In this document: piece after piece, positions 24,561 to 33,515 of the stretch
Position numbering within the stretch: position 1 is the stretch's first letter
Layout: each line of letters opens with the position of its first letter
Source: CBFDCQ01 sp965603355
Lineage (GTDB): Bacteria; Hydrogenedentota; CAZGCA01; CBFDCQ01
Assembly (NCBI GenBank): GCA_965603355.1
Contig: CBFDCQ010000008.1
Coordinates: forward strand, 5,449-69,448
Direction of reading: 5' to 3'
Length of the DNA stretch: 64,000 bases
Notes under the pieces: generated by a model
What the model saw: only the letters and a program-made list of their open reading frames with translations
Told to the model about the DNA's origin: nothing
The model's database searches: none
Program-made: the position numbers and the translations under genes

Positions 24561-25887
24561 CGGGCACCGCCTGTTCGCCGGTCAAGTCCGATCTGTTATT
24601 GCTCATTGTCTCGAGGTATTCTGCCGCCGCCGCGGCCGTCTCGGTGTCCGGTCCGAGTTCTATCGTGCGCCTGAACTCTCGCTCGGCGCTGCCGAGGTCG
24701 CCCAAACGGTAGAATCTCTCACCGAGTGAGAAGTGTTCCATCTGCCATTCCTCGTACGGGATTGCGCCTTCGCCGGAACGTCTGGCGCTTTGCAGGCTCC
24801 ATACCGCGCCTCCTGCGACAATGGCGACCGCTACGGCAATTACCGCTGCACGTCTGGCGCCGCGTGGCGCACGCTCGGTCGCAGACGTGGCACGGTCTCC
24901 GGTCGACACATTTGTACCGCATTGGATGCAGACGACTTGTCCGCTCTCAAGTTCGGCGTTGCACACGCTGCACAGCTCAACGTCAAGCTGAGCCCGCCGC
25001 GCCTCAATCCGTTGGATGACCTCGGCAACGTTCAGGGGTCGCTGTTCGGGCTCCTTCTCGATCATGTCCAGAACCAGCTTGTTCAGCCACTCGGGGACGG
25101 AGCTGTTCCATTCGCGGGGCGCTTCCGGTATAGAGTACCGGTGGCTTCTCAGCACTGCCGGAGGTGAGTCACTCTTGAACGGCACTCGCCCGGTGACCAT
25201 TTCATACAGGAGTATTCCGAGCGAGTAGATATCGGTGCGGTGGTCGACCTCCTTGGCGGCGGCCTGTTCGGGCGACATGTACTCCACAGTGCCGATAACT
25301 TGACGTGTGGTCGTGACACCCTTCACGTCGCTGAGCTTGGCAATGCCAAAATCCACTATTTTCGCGCGGCCGTTCTCGTCGAAGATGACGTTAGCGGGCT
25401 TTATGTCGCGGTGGATTATCCCGCCGGCGTGCGCGTGTCCCAGGGCGGAGCAGACCGATGTGGCGATTTCCAGAGCTTCCACCAAGCGGAGCGCGCCGTG
25501 CTCCTTGATCTTATCAGCGAGGCTGCCGCCGGAAAGATACTCCATCACATAGAAATGCCGACCGGTCTCCTCGCCGACTTCGAGTATTTTGACTATGTTG
25601 GAGTGGTTCAGGTTCCTGAGCACTTCAATCTCTGTGCGAAATCGCGCGAGACGGGACGGGCTGTCACGCAGGCCGGTCGGCAAAAGCTTCAGCGCACCAT
25701 GCAAACCGTCGGGATCAACTACAAGGTAGACGGTGCCGCTGGCTCCGCGACCGAGTTCGCGAACGGTTTCGTATATGCCTATCTTCACAGGGATCAGGTC
25801 TGCCTCAGGCGTTCCAGACACGCTCACGTGCGGCCGGTTTGGCCTGCCTGCCGCCCGTTTCTGACAGCAGCGCGAGAGTTGATACAC
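24550..25887 (-). CDS. Hanks-type Ser/Thr protein kinase with zinc ribbon, TM and TPR-like tail
   Basis: A 445-residue kinase, starting at a GTG directly after the stop of the preceding gene; a later start near 25788 (VKIGIYETV) would remove an odd N-terminus. The kinase core (~35-300) has GRGASGTVY, Lys67 (ALKLL), HRDIKPAN, DFG and SPEQ. A zinc ribbon CSVCNAELESGQVVCIQCG matches the position of the ribbon in the sister kinase. A single membrane segment (AAVIAVAVAIVAGGAVW) follows, then a short tail with a tetratricopeptide-like unit (FSLGERFYRLGDLGSAEREF). The two kinases probably arose by duplication and then acquired different C-termini. Confidence 0.92.
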   Translation of the reverse strand: MYQLSRCCQKRAAGRPNRPHVSVSGTPEADLIPVKIGIYETVRELGRGASGTVYLVVDPDGLHGALKLLPTGLRDSPSRLARFRTEIEVLRNLNHSNIVKILEVGEETGRHFYVMEYLSGGSLADKIKEHGALRLVEALEIATSVCSALGHAHAGGIIHRDIKPANVIFDENGRAKIVDFGIAKLSDVKGVTTTRQVIGTVEYMSPEQAAAKEVDHRTDIYSLGILLYEMVTGRVPFKSDSPPAVLRSHRYSIPEAPREWNSSVPEWLNKLVLDMIEKEPEQRPLNVAEVIQRIEARRAQLDVELCSVCNAELESGQVVCIQCGTNVSTGDRATSATERAPRGARRAAVIAVAVAIVAGGAVWSLQSARRSGEGAIPYEEWQMEHFSLGERFYRLGDLGSAEREFRRTIELGPDTETAAAAAEYLETMSNNRSDLTGEQAVPDEQ

Positions 25888-26388
25888 CTACAGTCCAAGT
25901 TCCTCTCCAACGATTGAAGCTATGAAACGTTCAATGGATACCGGGAAGAACCGCACATCAGGCGAGTGCACAACTCCGGTCTCGATATCCTCTTTCCGCT
26001 CAAGCTCGTCAAGCACGGCATCTATGAGCTGGTCGGAGTTCATCTGCATCTCTCTCACTTTAAAATATTCCGACTCGAAGTTCACCGGCTTGCCTCCGAG
26101 CGCCAGAAAGCCGAACACGCGACCCACGAGCGCAGGTTCGATGTTCTCTTGGCCGAACAGCTCCTCGTACTTGAGCCCGTGGTAGTCCGGGTGCCAGACG
26201 AGACGCGGCGAGACGTTTATCTGTCCGCGAATCTCGAGGCTTCTATCGTGCCGTTCGCGCGATTCGCCCAGCAGAATGTACGGCAGTCGGTGATATCCCA
26301 CCACTATTCCGTGAGTAGGCTTCTTGATGACGTGCGTTTCTCGGAAAACGTGTTGCAGGTAAGCGAAATCTTCGTGATCCTCTGTCAC
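25888..26388 (-). CDS. Conserved hypothetical protein in the kinase-cyclase cluster
   Basis: I do not recognise this 166-residue protein. It starts at a GTG with AAGGAG about ten bases upstream. It lacks signal peptide and membrane segments, so it is probably cytoplasmic. It is mixed alpha/beta with several aromatic-rich strands (GIVVGYHRLPYILLG, INVSPRLVWHP, VGRVFGFLALGG) and an acidic helical end (LIDAVLDELERKEDIE). It lies 47 bp after the cyclase gene and abuts the second kinase, so it likely belongs to the same signalling operon, perhaps as a small regulator or kinase substrate. The function is undetermined. Confidence 0.7.
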   Translation of the reverse strand: MTEDHEDFAYLQHVFRETHVIKKPTHGIVVGYHRLPYILLGESRERHDRSLEIRGQINVSPRLVWHPDYHGLKYEELFGQENIEPALVGRVFGFLALGGKPVNFESEYFKVREMQMNSDQLIDAVLDELERKEDIETGVVHSPDVRFFPVSIERFIASIVGEELGL

Positions 26389-26435
26389 GGTAACGTCATC
26401 TCCTTAACAGCACGTGTCGGAATTCCATCTCGGAT

Positions 26436-28061
26436 CTACTTCACCCCGAGCACTTCGTGGACGGAGACCGGTTTTTTCTTTCCCTTAAGGAGGATCGGGC
26501 CGAGCGGCCTTCCGGAAACCTTTTCTCCGAGCTTGTGGAACGTCTCGCCGCAAGCGAGTATCTGCCCCGGTTCAGCCTTTGAACAGAGTCGCCGCGCTAC
26601 GTTGACTATATCGCCGATAGCCGTAAACTCCATGCGCCTCGGCGAGCCGATATATCCGGCTATCGCAGTGCCTGTGGCGACGCCTATTCCAACATCGAAC
26701 GTGGGTCGTCCGCTCCTGCTCCATCTTTCGCGCATAGGGCACAACACGTGCTGCATCTCCAGCGCGACCTTCACTGCACGGACGGCGTGGTCGTGCGCCT
26801 GGACCGGGGCGCCGAAAACGGCCATGATCTCGTCGCCGACATACTTGTCCAGGGTCCCATCGTGCAGGAAGATTACCTCCGCCATTTCTGTGAAGTACTC
26901 ATTCAACATCGAGACAACGTCGGTGGGCGACATCCTCTCAGCCAACCCGGTGAACCCGCGAATATCGCTGAACAAGGCGGCTATCTCCTGTTTTGTGCCG
27001 CCCAGTTCGATGCTTCCTTCCTTATTTATTACCTCATCCACTACACGAGGCGACAGGAACCGTTCCAGGTTGTTGCGTCGCCGCTCTTCCTCTATCATCC
27101 TTTCGGTCAACCGGACGTTCTCGATAGCTATCGCGGACTGGCTGGCGACTGCCTCGAACAGCTCGAGGTCCTCGGGAGCAAACTTGTGGTTTGGATCGCG
27201 ACTGTCGACGTAGATGCTGCCGAGTATTCTGTCCTCGACTTTCAGCGGCACGCTCATTGCCGATCTGATCTGGCTCAGGATGACGCTTTGTCTCGAACTG
27301 AATCTGTCATCGTGCAGCGCATCTTCGGCGATCACGAGTTCGCCATCTATCGCGGAACGGCTTGCTATCCCCATGCTGGGCGAGCTGGTCGCCGCGTCCC
27401 TACCCATCTTGCGCGCGACCTCGGTGCTCAAGCTGCCGTCATCTTCGTTGACAAGGACTATGAACCCGCGGTCCGCGCCGGTCACCTTGATGGCGCTGTC
27501 GAGAATTGCCTCGAGCCGTTTCTTGAGATCAAGTTCGGAAACCGCGAGGCGTGACGCTTCGTACAGGGCCTCAAGACGACGGTACGCTTTGCCGATCGCC
27601 ATGATGTTGGTCGGGTCCGCGAGCTCCTCGATAGAGCTGTCCTGGACGTCCGGTCTTCTCACCATCATGGTCAGTCGCTCGCCGACGGAACTCATCTGCT
27701 GCTTTATGCGGGCGACGTCTGCCGAAGCGTTCGCAGCGGTCGTAGCGGTGCCTGCAGCTTGTTGCCAAGGCCCGTCTACGAGGGTGAACACCAGGTCATA
27801 GTGACCTATGGTGATTTTGTCGCCTTCGGCCAACTCCTTTCTCTCGACAGGTTTCCCGTTGACCAGCGTACCGTTAGTGCTGCCCAGATCTATCAGCACG
27901 TGCTTGCGGTTTTCGAGCCGCAACTCAGCATGCTTCGTCGAGACAAATTCATCGCTCAGCACCAGCCCGCTGTCCTCTGCGCGACCTATAGTGAGAACAG
28001 TTTGCCGGAGAGCCACGCGACGACGTTTCCGGTTGCGGTAGGATACAAGCAATTGTGCCAT
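26436..28061 (-). CDS. FHA-GAF-class III adenylate cyclase
   Basis: A 541-residue cytoplasmic signalling protein with three domains. FHA (~20-95) has GRAEDSGLVLSD, STKHAEL and LGSTNGTLVNG, which bind phosphothreonine. GAF (~165-320) includes ALYEASRLAVSELDL and VDSRDPNHKFAPEDLELFEAVA. The class III cyclase domain (~355-530) has the metal Asp in LFSDIRGFT, DKYVGDEIMAVFG with the second metal Asp, and FTAIGDIVNVARRL with transition-state Asn and Arg. The catalytic set looks complete and adenylate-type. It should make cAMP in response to FHA-read phosphorylation by the adjacent kinases or a GAF ligand. No cAMP receptor is in the window. Confidence 0.93.
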   Translation of the reverse strand: MAQLLVSYRNRKRRRVALRQTVLTIGRAEDSGLVLSDEFVSTKHAELRLENRKHVLIDLGSTNGTLVNGKPVERKELAEGDKITIGHYDLVFTLVDGPWQQAAGTATTAANASADVARIKQQMSSVGERLTMMVRRPDVQDSSIEELADPTNIMAIGKAYRRLEALYEASRLAVSELDLKKRLEAILDSAIKVTGADRGFIVLVNEDDGSLSTEVARKMGRDAATSSPSMGIASRSAIDGELVIAEDALHDDRFSSRQSVILSQIRSAMSVPLKVEDRILGSIYVDSRDPNHKFAPEDLELFEAVASQSAIAIENVRLTERMIEEERRRNNLERFLSPRVVDEVINKEGSIELGGTKQEIAALFSDIRGFTGLAERMSPTDVVSMLNEYFTEMAEVIFLHDGTLDKYVGDEIMAVFGAPVQAHDHAVRAVKVALEMQHVLCPMRERWSRSGRPTFDVGIGVATGTAIAGYIGSPRRMEFTAIGDIVNVARRLCSKAEPGQILACGETFHKLGEKVSGRPLGPILLKGKKKPVSVHEVLGVK

Positions 28062-28283
28062 GCCGACAATCCCACGATCCGCGCTAACCTCAAACAGCTA
28101 GCCAAGATATACAACACCACAATAACAAGGATACCACCGCAACGGCACCAAGTCAAGCGGAAAAGGGTAGAGGGTAAGCGGCGGGCAGCGGACGATAACG
28201 CCCTCTCGCGTGAGAGCCGACACTCCGGTCGGCTACCCCGAGTTCTCCGGGGGGCGAACATCACAAATGATGCAGTGGCGGGT

Positions 28284-29582
28284 CTACTCAACGCGTATGA
28301 TGTTTGTTTTGTCCCGTACGGAGTCGAGTGCGTCAATCTGCTGCATAGCGCGCTGCACATCACCTTCGCTGCAGGTGTGCGTCATCAGAACGATCGGCAC
28401 GGGGTTCTCCACGTGTTCCGCGACGGCTTTCTGGATCACTGACGCGATGCTGATGTTATTGCGGCCGAGTATGGTGCAGATCTCCCCGAGCACACCAGGT
28501 TTGTCGACCGTGGTGCAGCGCATATAGTACCGGTTCTCGACGGTCTCAATTTTCCTGACCGGCATCTTCGTGCCCCACACGAACGGTTTCATTCGCCCGA
28601 CCGAGCCGAACTGGATGTCCTTGGCGACATCTATCAGGTCCGAGAGAACGGCGCTCGTGGTCGGGGCGCGCCCGGCTCCCTTGCCGTAGTACATCGTGGT
28701 TCCGGCTACGTCACCTTCGATGTAGACGGCGTTGTACTCGTTGCTGACGTCCGCGAGAAGAAACTGTTGCTGGACGAGAGTCGGGTGAACGCGCAGATCG
28801 AGTTCGCCGTCCAACCTTCTCGCTATGGCCAACAGCTTTATAACGTAACCGAGTTCTGATGCGTACCGGGCGTCCTCACTGGTAATGCCGGTGATTCCTT
28901 CAACATAGATCTCATCAAGGTCGATGTCCGTCGAGAACGCCAACGACGCGATAATCTTGAGCTTATGCGCGGAGTCGTAACCTTCGACGTCGAGACTGGG
29001 ATCGGCTTCTGCGAACCCGTTTTCCTGCGCGTCTTTCAACGCCTCCTTGTAGCTCTTGTTGGCGTGCGTCATCTGGGTGAGGATGTAATTTGCCGTACCG
29101 TTGACGATGCCGAGCACACGGTCGATCCTGTTTGCCGCAAGACCCTCTCTCAACGCTTTCAGGATGGGAACACCGCCGCAGACGCTCGCCTCGAACCTCA
29201 GTTCCACACCGTGTTTTTCAGCGGCCTGGCACAGTTCCGACGTGTGCTTGGCAACGAGCAGCTTGTTGGCGGTGACGACATGTTTGCCCTTGCTGAGCGC
29301 GTATAGGATCAGGTCTTTGGCCGGCTGTTCTCCACCGATCAGCTCGACGACGATTTCGACTTCAGGGTTCTTGATGAGCGTTCTGGCATCGTTCGTGACG
29401 AGCGCGGGCTCTATTGCCAACCTGTCCGCTACCGTGGTGTCAATGTCGGCAACCTGTTTGAGGGAGAGCGTAACGCCAGTTCTGTCGACAAGGGAGGCGT
29501 GTCTGCCGAGTAACTCGCATACAACTCCCCCGCCGACGATCCCTGCGCCTATGACTCCAACGCCGAATTCTTGTCGCATCAA
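28284..29582 (-). CDS. hom: Homoserine dehydrogenase
   Basis: A 432-residue monofunctional homoserine dehydrogenase with ACT domain. The NAD(P)-binding start is VGVIGAGIVGGGVV. The catalytic centre has VTANKLLVAKH, the VCGGVPIL block and GIVNGTANYILTQM. The conserved acidic pair lies in GFAEADPSLDVEGYDSAHKLKI. A C-terminal ACT domain (~350-432, YYMRCTTVDKPGVLGEI) allows feedback control by threonine. It reduces aspartate semialdehyde to homoserine. It overlaps the aminotransferase gene upstream by four bases. No thrB or thrC is nearby. Confidence 0.95.
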   Translation of the reverse strand: MMRQEFGVGVIGAGIVGGGVVCELLGRHASLVDRTGVTLSLKQVADIDTTVADRLAIEPALVTNDARTLIKNPEVEIVVELIGGEQPAKDLILYALSKGKHVVTANKLLVAKHTSELCQAAEKHGVELRFEASVCGGVPILKALREGLAANRIDRVLGIVNGTANYILTQMTHANKSYKEALKDAQENGFAEADPSLDVEGYDSAHKLKIIASLAFSTDIDLDEIYVEGITGITSEDARYASELGYVIKLLAIARRLDGELDLRVHPTLVQQQFLLADVSNEYNAVYIEGDVAGTTMYYGKGAGRAPTTSAVLSDLIDVAKDIQFGSVGRMKPFVWGTKMPVRKIETVENRYYMRCTTVDKPGVLGEICTILGRNNISIASVIQKAVAEHVENPVPIVLMTHTCSEGDVQRAMQQIDALDSVRDKTNIIRVE

Positions 29583-30787
29583 CTTGTCTGGCCTTTCCGG
29601 AGCTTTCTCACGGCTTCCGCTATTCGGTTCATGCCTTCGTTAATAATCTCACGCGAGGTCGCGTAGGATAGCCTAACATGGTTGGGCGCACCGAACCCCT
29701 CTCCGGGTACGAGGGCAACCTTGGCCTCCTCCAGCAAGAATCCGGCGACATCCGACGCGGAACGAATCTCCGCGCCGTTGTAGTTGTTTCCGAACAATCC
29801 CGATACGTCCACGAACAGGTAGAACGCGCCGGAAGGTGGTTGGATCTCAGTTCCGAAAGCCTCGCCGGCCCGCGCGGCCATGATCTTGCGCCTCTGGTTG
29901 AACTCGGTTACCATGTGTTGCACGCAGCTCTGGTCGCCTCGCAACGCTGCGATGGCGGCTTTCTGCGAGATGGAAGTGGGGTTCGAGGTTGACTGACCCT
30001 GCAGACGCCCGATCGCCGTCATGATCTCCTTGGGTCCGGCGGCGTACCCGATCCGCCATCCTGTCATCGCGTAGGCCTTGGACACGGCGTTCACGACGAC
30101 GGTCTGCGCTTTGATCTGTTCGTTGAGCGACGCTATGCTGACATGTTCCATCCCGTCGTAAATGAGCTTCTCGTAGACTTCGTCGGAGATTACTGCGATA
30201 CCGGTGTCGAGCGCGATCTGGGCGATCGATTCGAGTTCTTGCTTCGAGTAGACGGCTCCCGTAGGATTCGACGGACTGTTGAGCACAAGCAGCTTCGTCT
30301 TGGGGGAGATCGCGGCCTTGAGCTTTTTCGGATCGAGCTTGAACGCCGCGTCCGTCTCGAGGATAACTGGTCGCGCGCCGGCGGCTTTCACCTGTTCAGG
30401 GTAGCTCACCCAGTATGGTGCGGGTATGATCGCCTCGTCACCGGGGTTGAGCGACGTAAGAAAGATGTTGAAAAGCGAGTGTTTCGCGCCGCAACTCGCC
30501 ACAATCTGTTCCCTTTCATATTCGAGTCCGTTGTCATTCCTGAACTTTTCGAGGATAGCGTCTTTAAGTTCAGGTGAACCCGACGGCGGAACGACGTACT
30601 TCGTGTAACCTTCGTGAATCGCGGCAATCGCCGCCTCCTTGATGTGGTCGGGGGTATCGAAGTCCGGTTCCCCGACACCGAAGGCGACAACGTCAATTCC
30701 CTGCGCTTTGAGTTGTTTTGCTTTGGTGGCTATCGCCATAGTCGCCGAGGGCGACAGCGAACCTATTACGGACGAGACTTCCAACAT
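29579..30787 (-). CDS. aspC: Class I aspartate aminotransferase
   Basis: A 402-residue PLP enzyme of fold type I, Ib subgroup (AspAT, sometimes prephenate-active). Key blocks are GEPDFDTPDHIKEAA, SCGAKHSLFN, NSPSNPTGAVYS with the conserved Asn, ISDEVYEKL with the PLP Asp, and the Schiff-base lysine in NAVSKAYAMTGWRIGYAAG. The substrate Arg is in VRLSYATS. It interconverts aspartate and oxaloacetate with 2-oxoglutarate/glutamate. Coupling to hom by a four-base overlap fits supply of the aspartate-family pathway. Confidence 0.9.
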   Translation of the reverse strand: MLEVSSVIGSLSPSATMAIATKAKQLKAQGIDVVAFGVGEPDFDTPDHIKEAAIAAIHEGYTKYVVPPSGSPELKDAILEKFRNDNGLEYEREQIVASCGAKHSLFNIFLTSLNPGDEAIIPAPYWVSYPEQVKAAGARPVILETDAAFKLDPKKLKAAISPKTKLLVLNSPSNPTGAVYSKQELESIAQIALDTGIAVISDEVYEKLIYDGMEHVSIASLNEQIKAQTVVVNAVSKAYAMTGWRIGYAAGPKEIMTAIGRLQGQSTSNPTSISQKAAIAALRGDQSCVQHMVTEFNQRRKIMAARAGEAFGTEIQPPSGAFYLFVDVSGLFGNNYNGAEIRSASDVAGFLLEEAKVALVPGEGFGAPNHVRLSYATSREIINEGMNRIAEAVRKLRKGQTS

Positions 30788-30826
30788 TATCGATATCCTC
30801 TCTGCAGTCCAGCTGAACGCCGGACT

Positions 30827-32026
30827 TTACTCTGCCGGGGCATTCTGCAGCACCTTCTTCATGCCGCGAATGGCCTGCCGTATCCTGTTATCGTTTTCGA
30901 CGAGAGCAAACCGTACATACCCTTCGCCAAGTTCCCCGAACCCAGCACCTGGTGAGGCAGCGACAAGCCCTTTTTCAAGAAGGAGCTCGCAGAACTTAAG
31001 CGAGCCCATATCGCGGAACGGTTCCGGTATGCGCGCCCAGACATACATCGTAGCTTTCGGCTTGGGCACGCTCCATCCGATTCTCTCGAGTCCGCGTATC
31101 ATGGTATCGCGGCGCTGCCGGTACATTTCGACATTCTCGTGTATGCAATCGTCCGGTCCGCGCAACGCTGCTACCGCGGCCACCTGAATAGGTGTGAACA
31201 CGCCGTAATCGTAGTAGCCCTTAAGCTTTGCTAAAGCGTCGATAACGTCGCTTCTGCCGACGGCAAAACCGACGCGCCATCCTGCCATATTGTACGTCTT
31301 CGATAGGGAGTAGAACTCGATTCCGACATCTTTGGCGCCGGGTGCCTGCAGAAAGCTGGGCGCCTTGTACCCGTCGAAACATATTTCCGAGTAAGCGAGG
31401 TCGTGCACGATGAGGAGGCTCTCGCGTTTAGCGAATTCAACCACCTCCTCGAAGAATCCGAGGTCAACGACGCGCGTCGTGGGATTGTTCGGGTAGCTCA
31501 GCACGAGCACTTTCGCTCGCGGGAAGACGTGCTTCGTGATCTCCGACAGATCCGGCAGAAAGTCCGTCTCCTCGGTCAGCGGGATGTCCATCAGGCGACC
31601 GCCTGCTATCGCCACACTGTAGAAGTGGCTCGGATAGGTCGGGCTCGGCACGAGCACAAGGTCGCCCTCGTTGAGAATCGCGAGCATCAGGTGGCTGATA
31701 CCCTCTTTTGAGCCGATACAGGCTACCGCCTCGGTCTCCGGATCGATGCTCACGTTGAACCGTCGCTCGTACCACTCCGAGATAGCCCGTCTTATATGCA
31801 CTATTCCTCTAGACGCTGAGTAACGGTGCGTTTTGGGGTTGCGGGCAACCTCGCACAATTTGTCGATCACATGCTGCGGTGGGGGCTTGTCGGGGTTGCC
31901 CATTCCCAGATCTATGACGTCGAGGCCGCTGCGTCTGGCGCGCATCCTGAGGTCGTTAATACGCCCGAACATGTACTCGGGCAGCTTTGCGAGCTTTTCA
32001 GCCTCTATGTGTTGAGTTTCCGTCAT
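30827..32026 (-). CDS. AlaC/DapL-like aminotransferase
   Basis: A 399-residue fold-type-I PLP enzyme distinct from the neighbouring AspC. Motifs include DLGMGNPDKPPPQHVIDKL, SKEGISHLMLAIL, SYPNNPTTRVVD, VHDLAYSEICFDGYKAPSF and the PLP lysine in YSLSKTYNMAGWRVGFAVG. GNPDKPPP and the HDLAYSEI block are typical of the AlaC (glutamate-pyruvate) group, also annotated as LL-diaminopimelate aminotransferase-like. Alanine or methionine-analogue transamination is likely; a role in lysine synthesis is possible. It lies 39 bp upstream of aspC and 11 bp after the lipoyl-domain gene. Confidence 0.85.
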   Translation of the reverse strand: MTETQHIEAEKLAKLPEYMFGRINDLRMRARRSGLDVIDLGMGNPDKPPPQHVIDKLCEVARNPKTHRYSASRGIVHIRRAISEWYERRFNVSIDPETEAVACIGSKEGISHLMLAILNEGDLVLVPSPTYPSHFYSVAIAGGRLMDIPLTEETDFLPDLSEITKHVFPRAKVLVLSYPNNPTTRVVDLGFFEEVVEFAKRESLLIVHDLAYSEICFDGYKAPSFLQAPGAKDVGIEFYSLSKTYNMAGWRVGFAVGRSDVIDALAKLKGYYDYGVFTPIQVAAVAALRGPDDCIHENVEMYRQRRDTMIRGLERIGWSVPKPKATMYVWARIPEPFRDMGSLKFCELLLEKGLVAASPGAGFGELGEGYVRFALVENDNRIRQAIRGMKKVLQNAPAE

Positions 32027-32037
32027 TGTACTAAGCG

Positions 32038-32280
32038 CTAGCCCTCCTCTATTACCGCCAGCACATCACCGACCTTTACGACGTCGCCCTCTTCGACGCG
32101 GATCTGCGATATCGTCCCTGAAACTGGTGCCGGTACGACGAACACGCCCTTATCGGTAGTCAGTTCGACGAGGTCGTCGTCCTTCTCGACGGTGTCGCCT
32201 TCCTCGACCTTCCAGTACGACACGTTCGCTTCGTCCGGGGCCTCCTCACCGATATTCGGCACTTTCACTTCGTACGCCAT
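32038..32280 (-). CDS. Free-standing lipoyl-carrier domain
   Basis: An 80-residue single lipoyl/biotinyl domain. It shows the full hammerhead fold: VKVPNIGEE, VSYWKVEEGDTV, DDLVELTTDKGVFVVPAP with the target Lys44, SGTISQIRVEEGDVVKVGDVLAVIEE. ELTTDK with an acidic upstream residue is typical of E2 dehydrogenase lipoyl domains, not biotin (MKM) or GcvH. There is no catalytic or peripheral-subunit-binding domain, so it is a small diffusible carrier, or it works with an E2 core encoded elsewhere. It overlaps the end of lipA by 35 bases, so lipoylation by LipA is the natural inference. Confidence 0.9.
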   Translation of the reverse strand: MAYEVKVPNIGEEAPDEANVSYWKVEEGDTVEKDDDLVELTTDKGVFVVPAPVSGTISQIRVEEGDVVKVGDVLAVIEEG

Positions 32281-33166
32281 GTTTCAAATCTCCTCCCCCC
32301 GCAGACAAGAATACTGCGTCAGCCATGTAAGAGCTTCTCACGAGCGGGCCGGATGCGACATGCTTGAATCCGAGTTCTCCGCCGACTGTGGCGTACTTCT
32401 CGAAAACTGACGGCGGAACGAACTCGGCCACCTGATAGTGGTCTTTTGACGGGCTGAGGTACTGCCCGATTGTGAACACGTCGCACCGCACTGAACGCAA
32501 GTCCTTCATCACGCCGACAACTTCGTCCCAGCTTTCCCCCATGCCTACCATGATACCTGATTTGGTCAATATTTCAGAATTCCGCCTCCCGGCGACTTCC
32601 AGCACGGCCAGCGACCGGTCGTAATCGGCTCCCGGCCGCACGCCGCCGTGGAGTCGCGGCACGGTCTCGATGTTGTGCGCGAAAACGTCGGGACGCGAGT
32701 CGATGACCGATTCGATCGGATGCGCGTCGCCGCGAAAGTCCGGCACGAGAACCTCTATCGTGACGTACTTCCGCAGAGCCCCAATTGTTCTAATCGTCTC
32801 GGCGAACTGGTAGGCGCCGCCGTCGGGCAGATCGTCTCTCGTGACCGACGTGATGACGGCGTGACGCAGCCCGAGCTCATCGACCGCGCGCGCCACCCTT
32901 TCCGGCTCATCCGCGTCAGGCGGCTCCGCGTGGCCGTTCCGTACCGCGCAGAACCTGCACGACCGGGTGCAGACGTTGCCGAGTATAAGAAACGTGGCGG
33001 TCTTCCGCGAGAAACATTCGGCGATATTCGGACAGTGCGCGCTCTGGCATACCGTGTTCAATGAGAGCCGTTCGAGCGTGGCAAGAGTCGAGCGGACAGA
33101 CGTCTCGCAGCTGAGCCTGCACCGTATCCACGGCGGAAACCCTCGTCTTTTAGAGTTTTTGTCCAT
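32246..33166 (-). CDS. lipA: Lipoyl synthase
   Basis: A 306-residue radical SAM enzyme from the ATG at 33166; TTG/GTG codons slightly upstream are possible. The LipA-specific auxiliary cluster motif CxxxxCxxxxxC is C40-C45-C51 (VCQSAHCPNIAEC). The radical SAM cluster CxxxCxxC is C66-C70-C73 (CTRSCRFC). SLNTVC, TRDDLPDGGA, TLRKYVTIEVLVPDF-like and LSPSKDHYQVAEFV blocks are intact. It inserts two sulfur atoms into protein-bound octanoyl groups. The gene overlaps the lipoyl-domain gene and follows a consensus promoter. No lipB or lplA is in the window. Confidence 0.95.
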   Translation of the reverse strand: MDKNSKRRGFPPWIRCRLSCETSVRSTLATLERLSLNTVCQSAHCPNIAECFSRKTATFLILGNVCTRSCRFCAVRNGHAEPPDADEPERVARAVDELGLRHAVITSVTRDDLPDGGAYQFAETIRTIGALRKYVTIEVLVPDFRGDAHPIESVIDSRPDVFAHNIETVPRLHGGVRPGADYDRSLAVLEVAGRRNSEILTKSGIMVGMGESWDEVVGVMKDLRSVRCDVFTIGQYLSPSKDHYQVAEFVPPSVFEKYATVGGELGFKHVASGPLVRSSYMADAVFLSAGGGDLKHGVRSESAEYR

Positions 33167-33212
33167 AACCTGCACCAATTATGTGAACGGCAGTCTCCGG
33201 AAAAGTGGACTA

Positions 33213-33241
33213 ATTATACGCCAGGCGCATGGAAATGTCAA
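33213..33241 (-). promoter_or_regulatory. Consensus promoter for lipA operon
   Basis: On the minus strand TTGACA (33241-33236) and TATAAT (33218-33213) both match consensus exactly with 17-bp spacing, about 47 bp upstream of the lipA ATG. It probably drives lipA, the lipoyl domain, both aminotransferases and hom. Confidence 0.85.
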
Positions 33242-33515
33242 AGAACGTGCCGTGGGAAAAGGTCGCATCCTGGTGCGCGGTTTTTGGGAATCAACAAGGG
33301 CGGATATGTCCTATTGGGCTGGGACTGAGAGAATGGTTGCAAACAGGTCTCTGCCCGGCGCCACGTTGCGCTTGTGTCAGTCGTGATTTGCCACGCTGCT
33401 GAAATAGGTTGACAAGGCGGGACGATATTGGCAAAATTGTGCTGTTTGTCGGGTCTTCATACATGGCAGGCTACTGTCAAACGGGGCGTATTGTCGCTGC
33501 GGAAGGAACAAGTGT
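33242..33515. other. Divergent intergenic region with a promoter for the fad-like genes
   Basis: Between the lipA promoter and the GTG at 33516. A plausible plus-strand promoter is TTGACA (33409-33414), 17 bp, CAAAAT (33432-33437), with a good -35 and a weak -10. No small gene or RNA motif was recognised. Confidence 0.5.
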
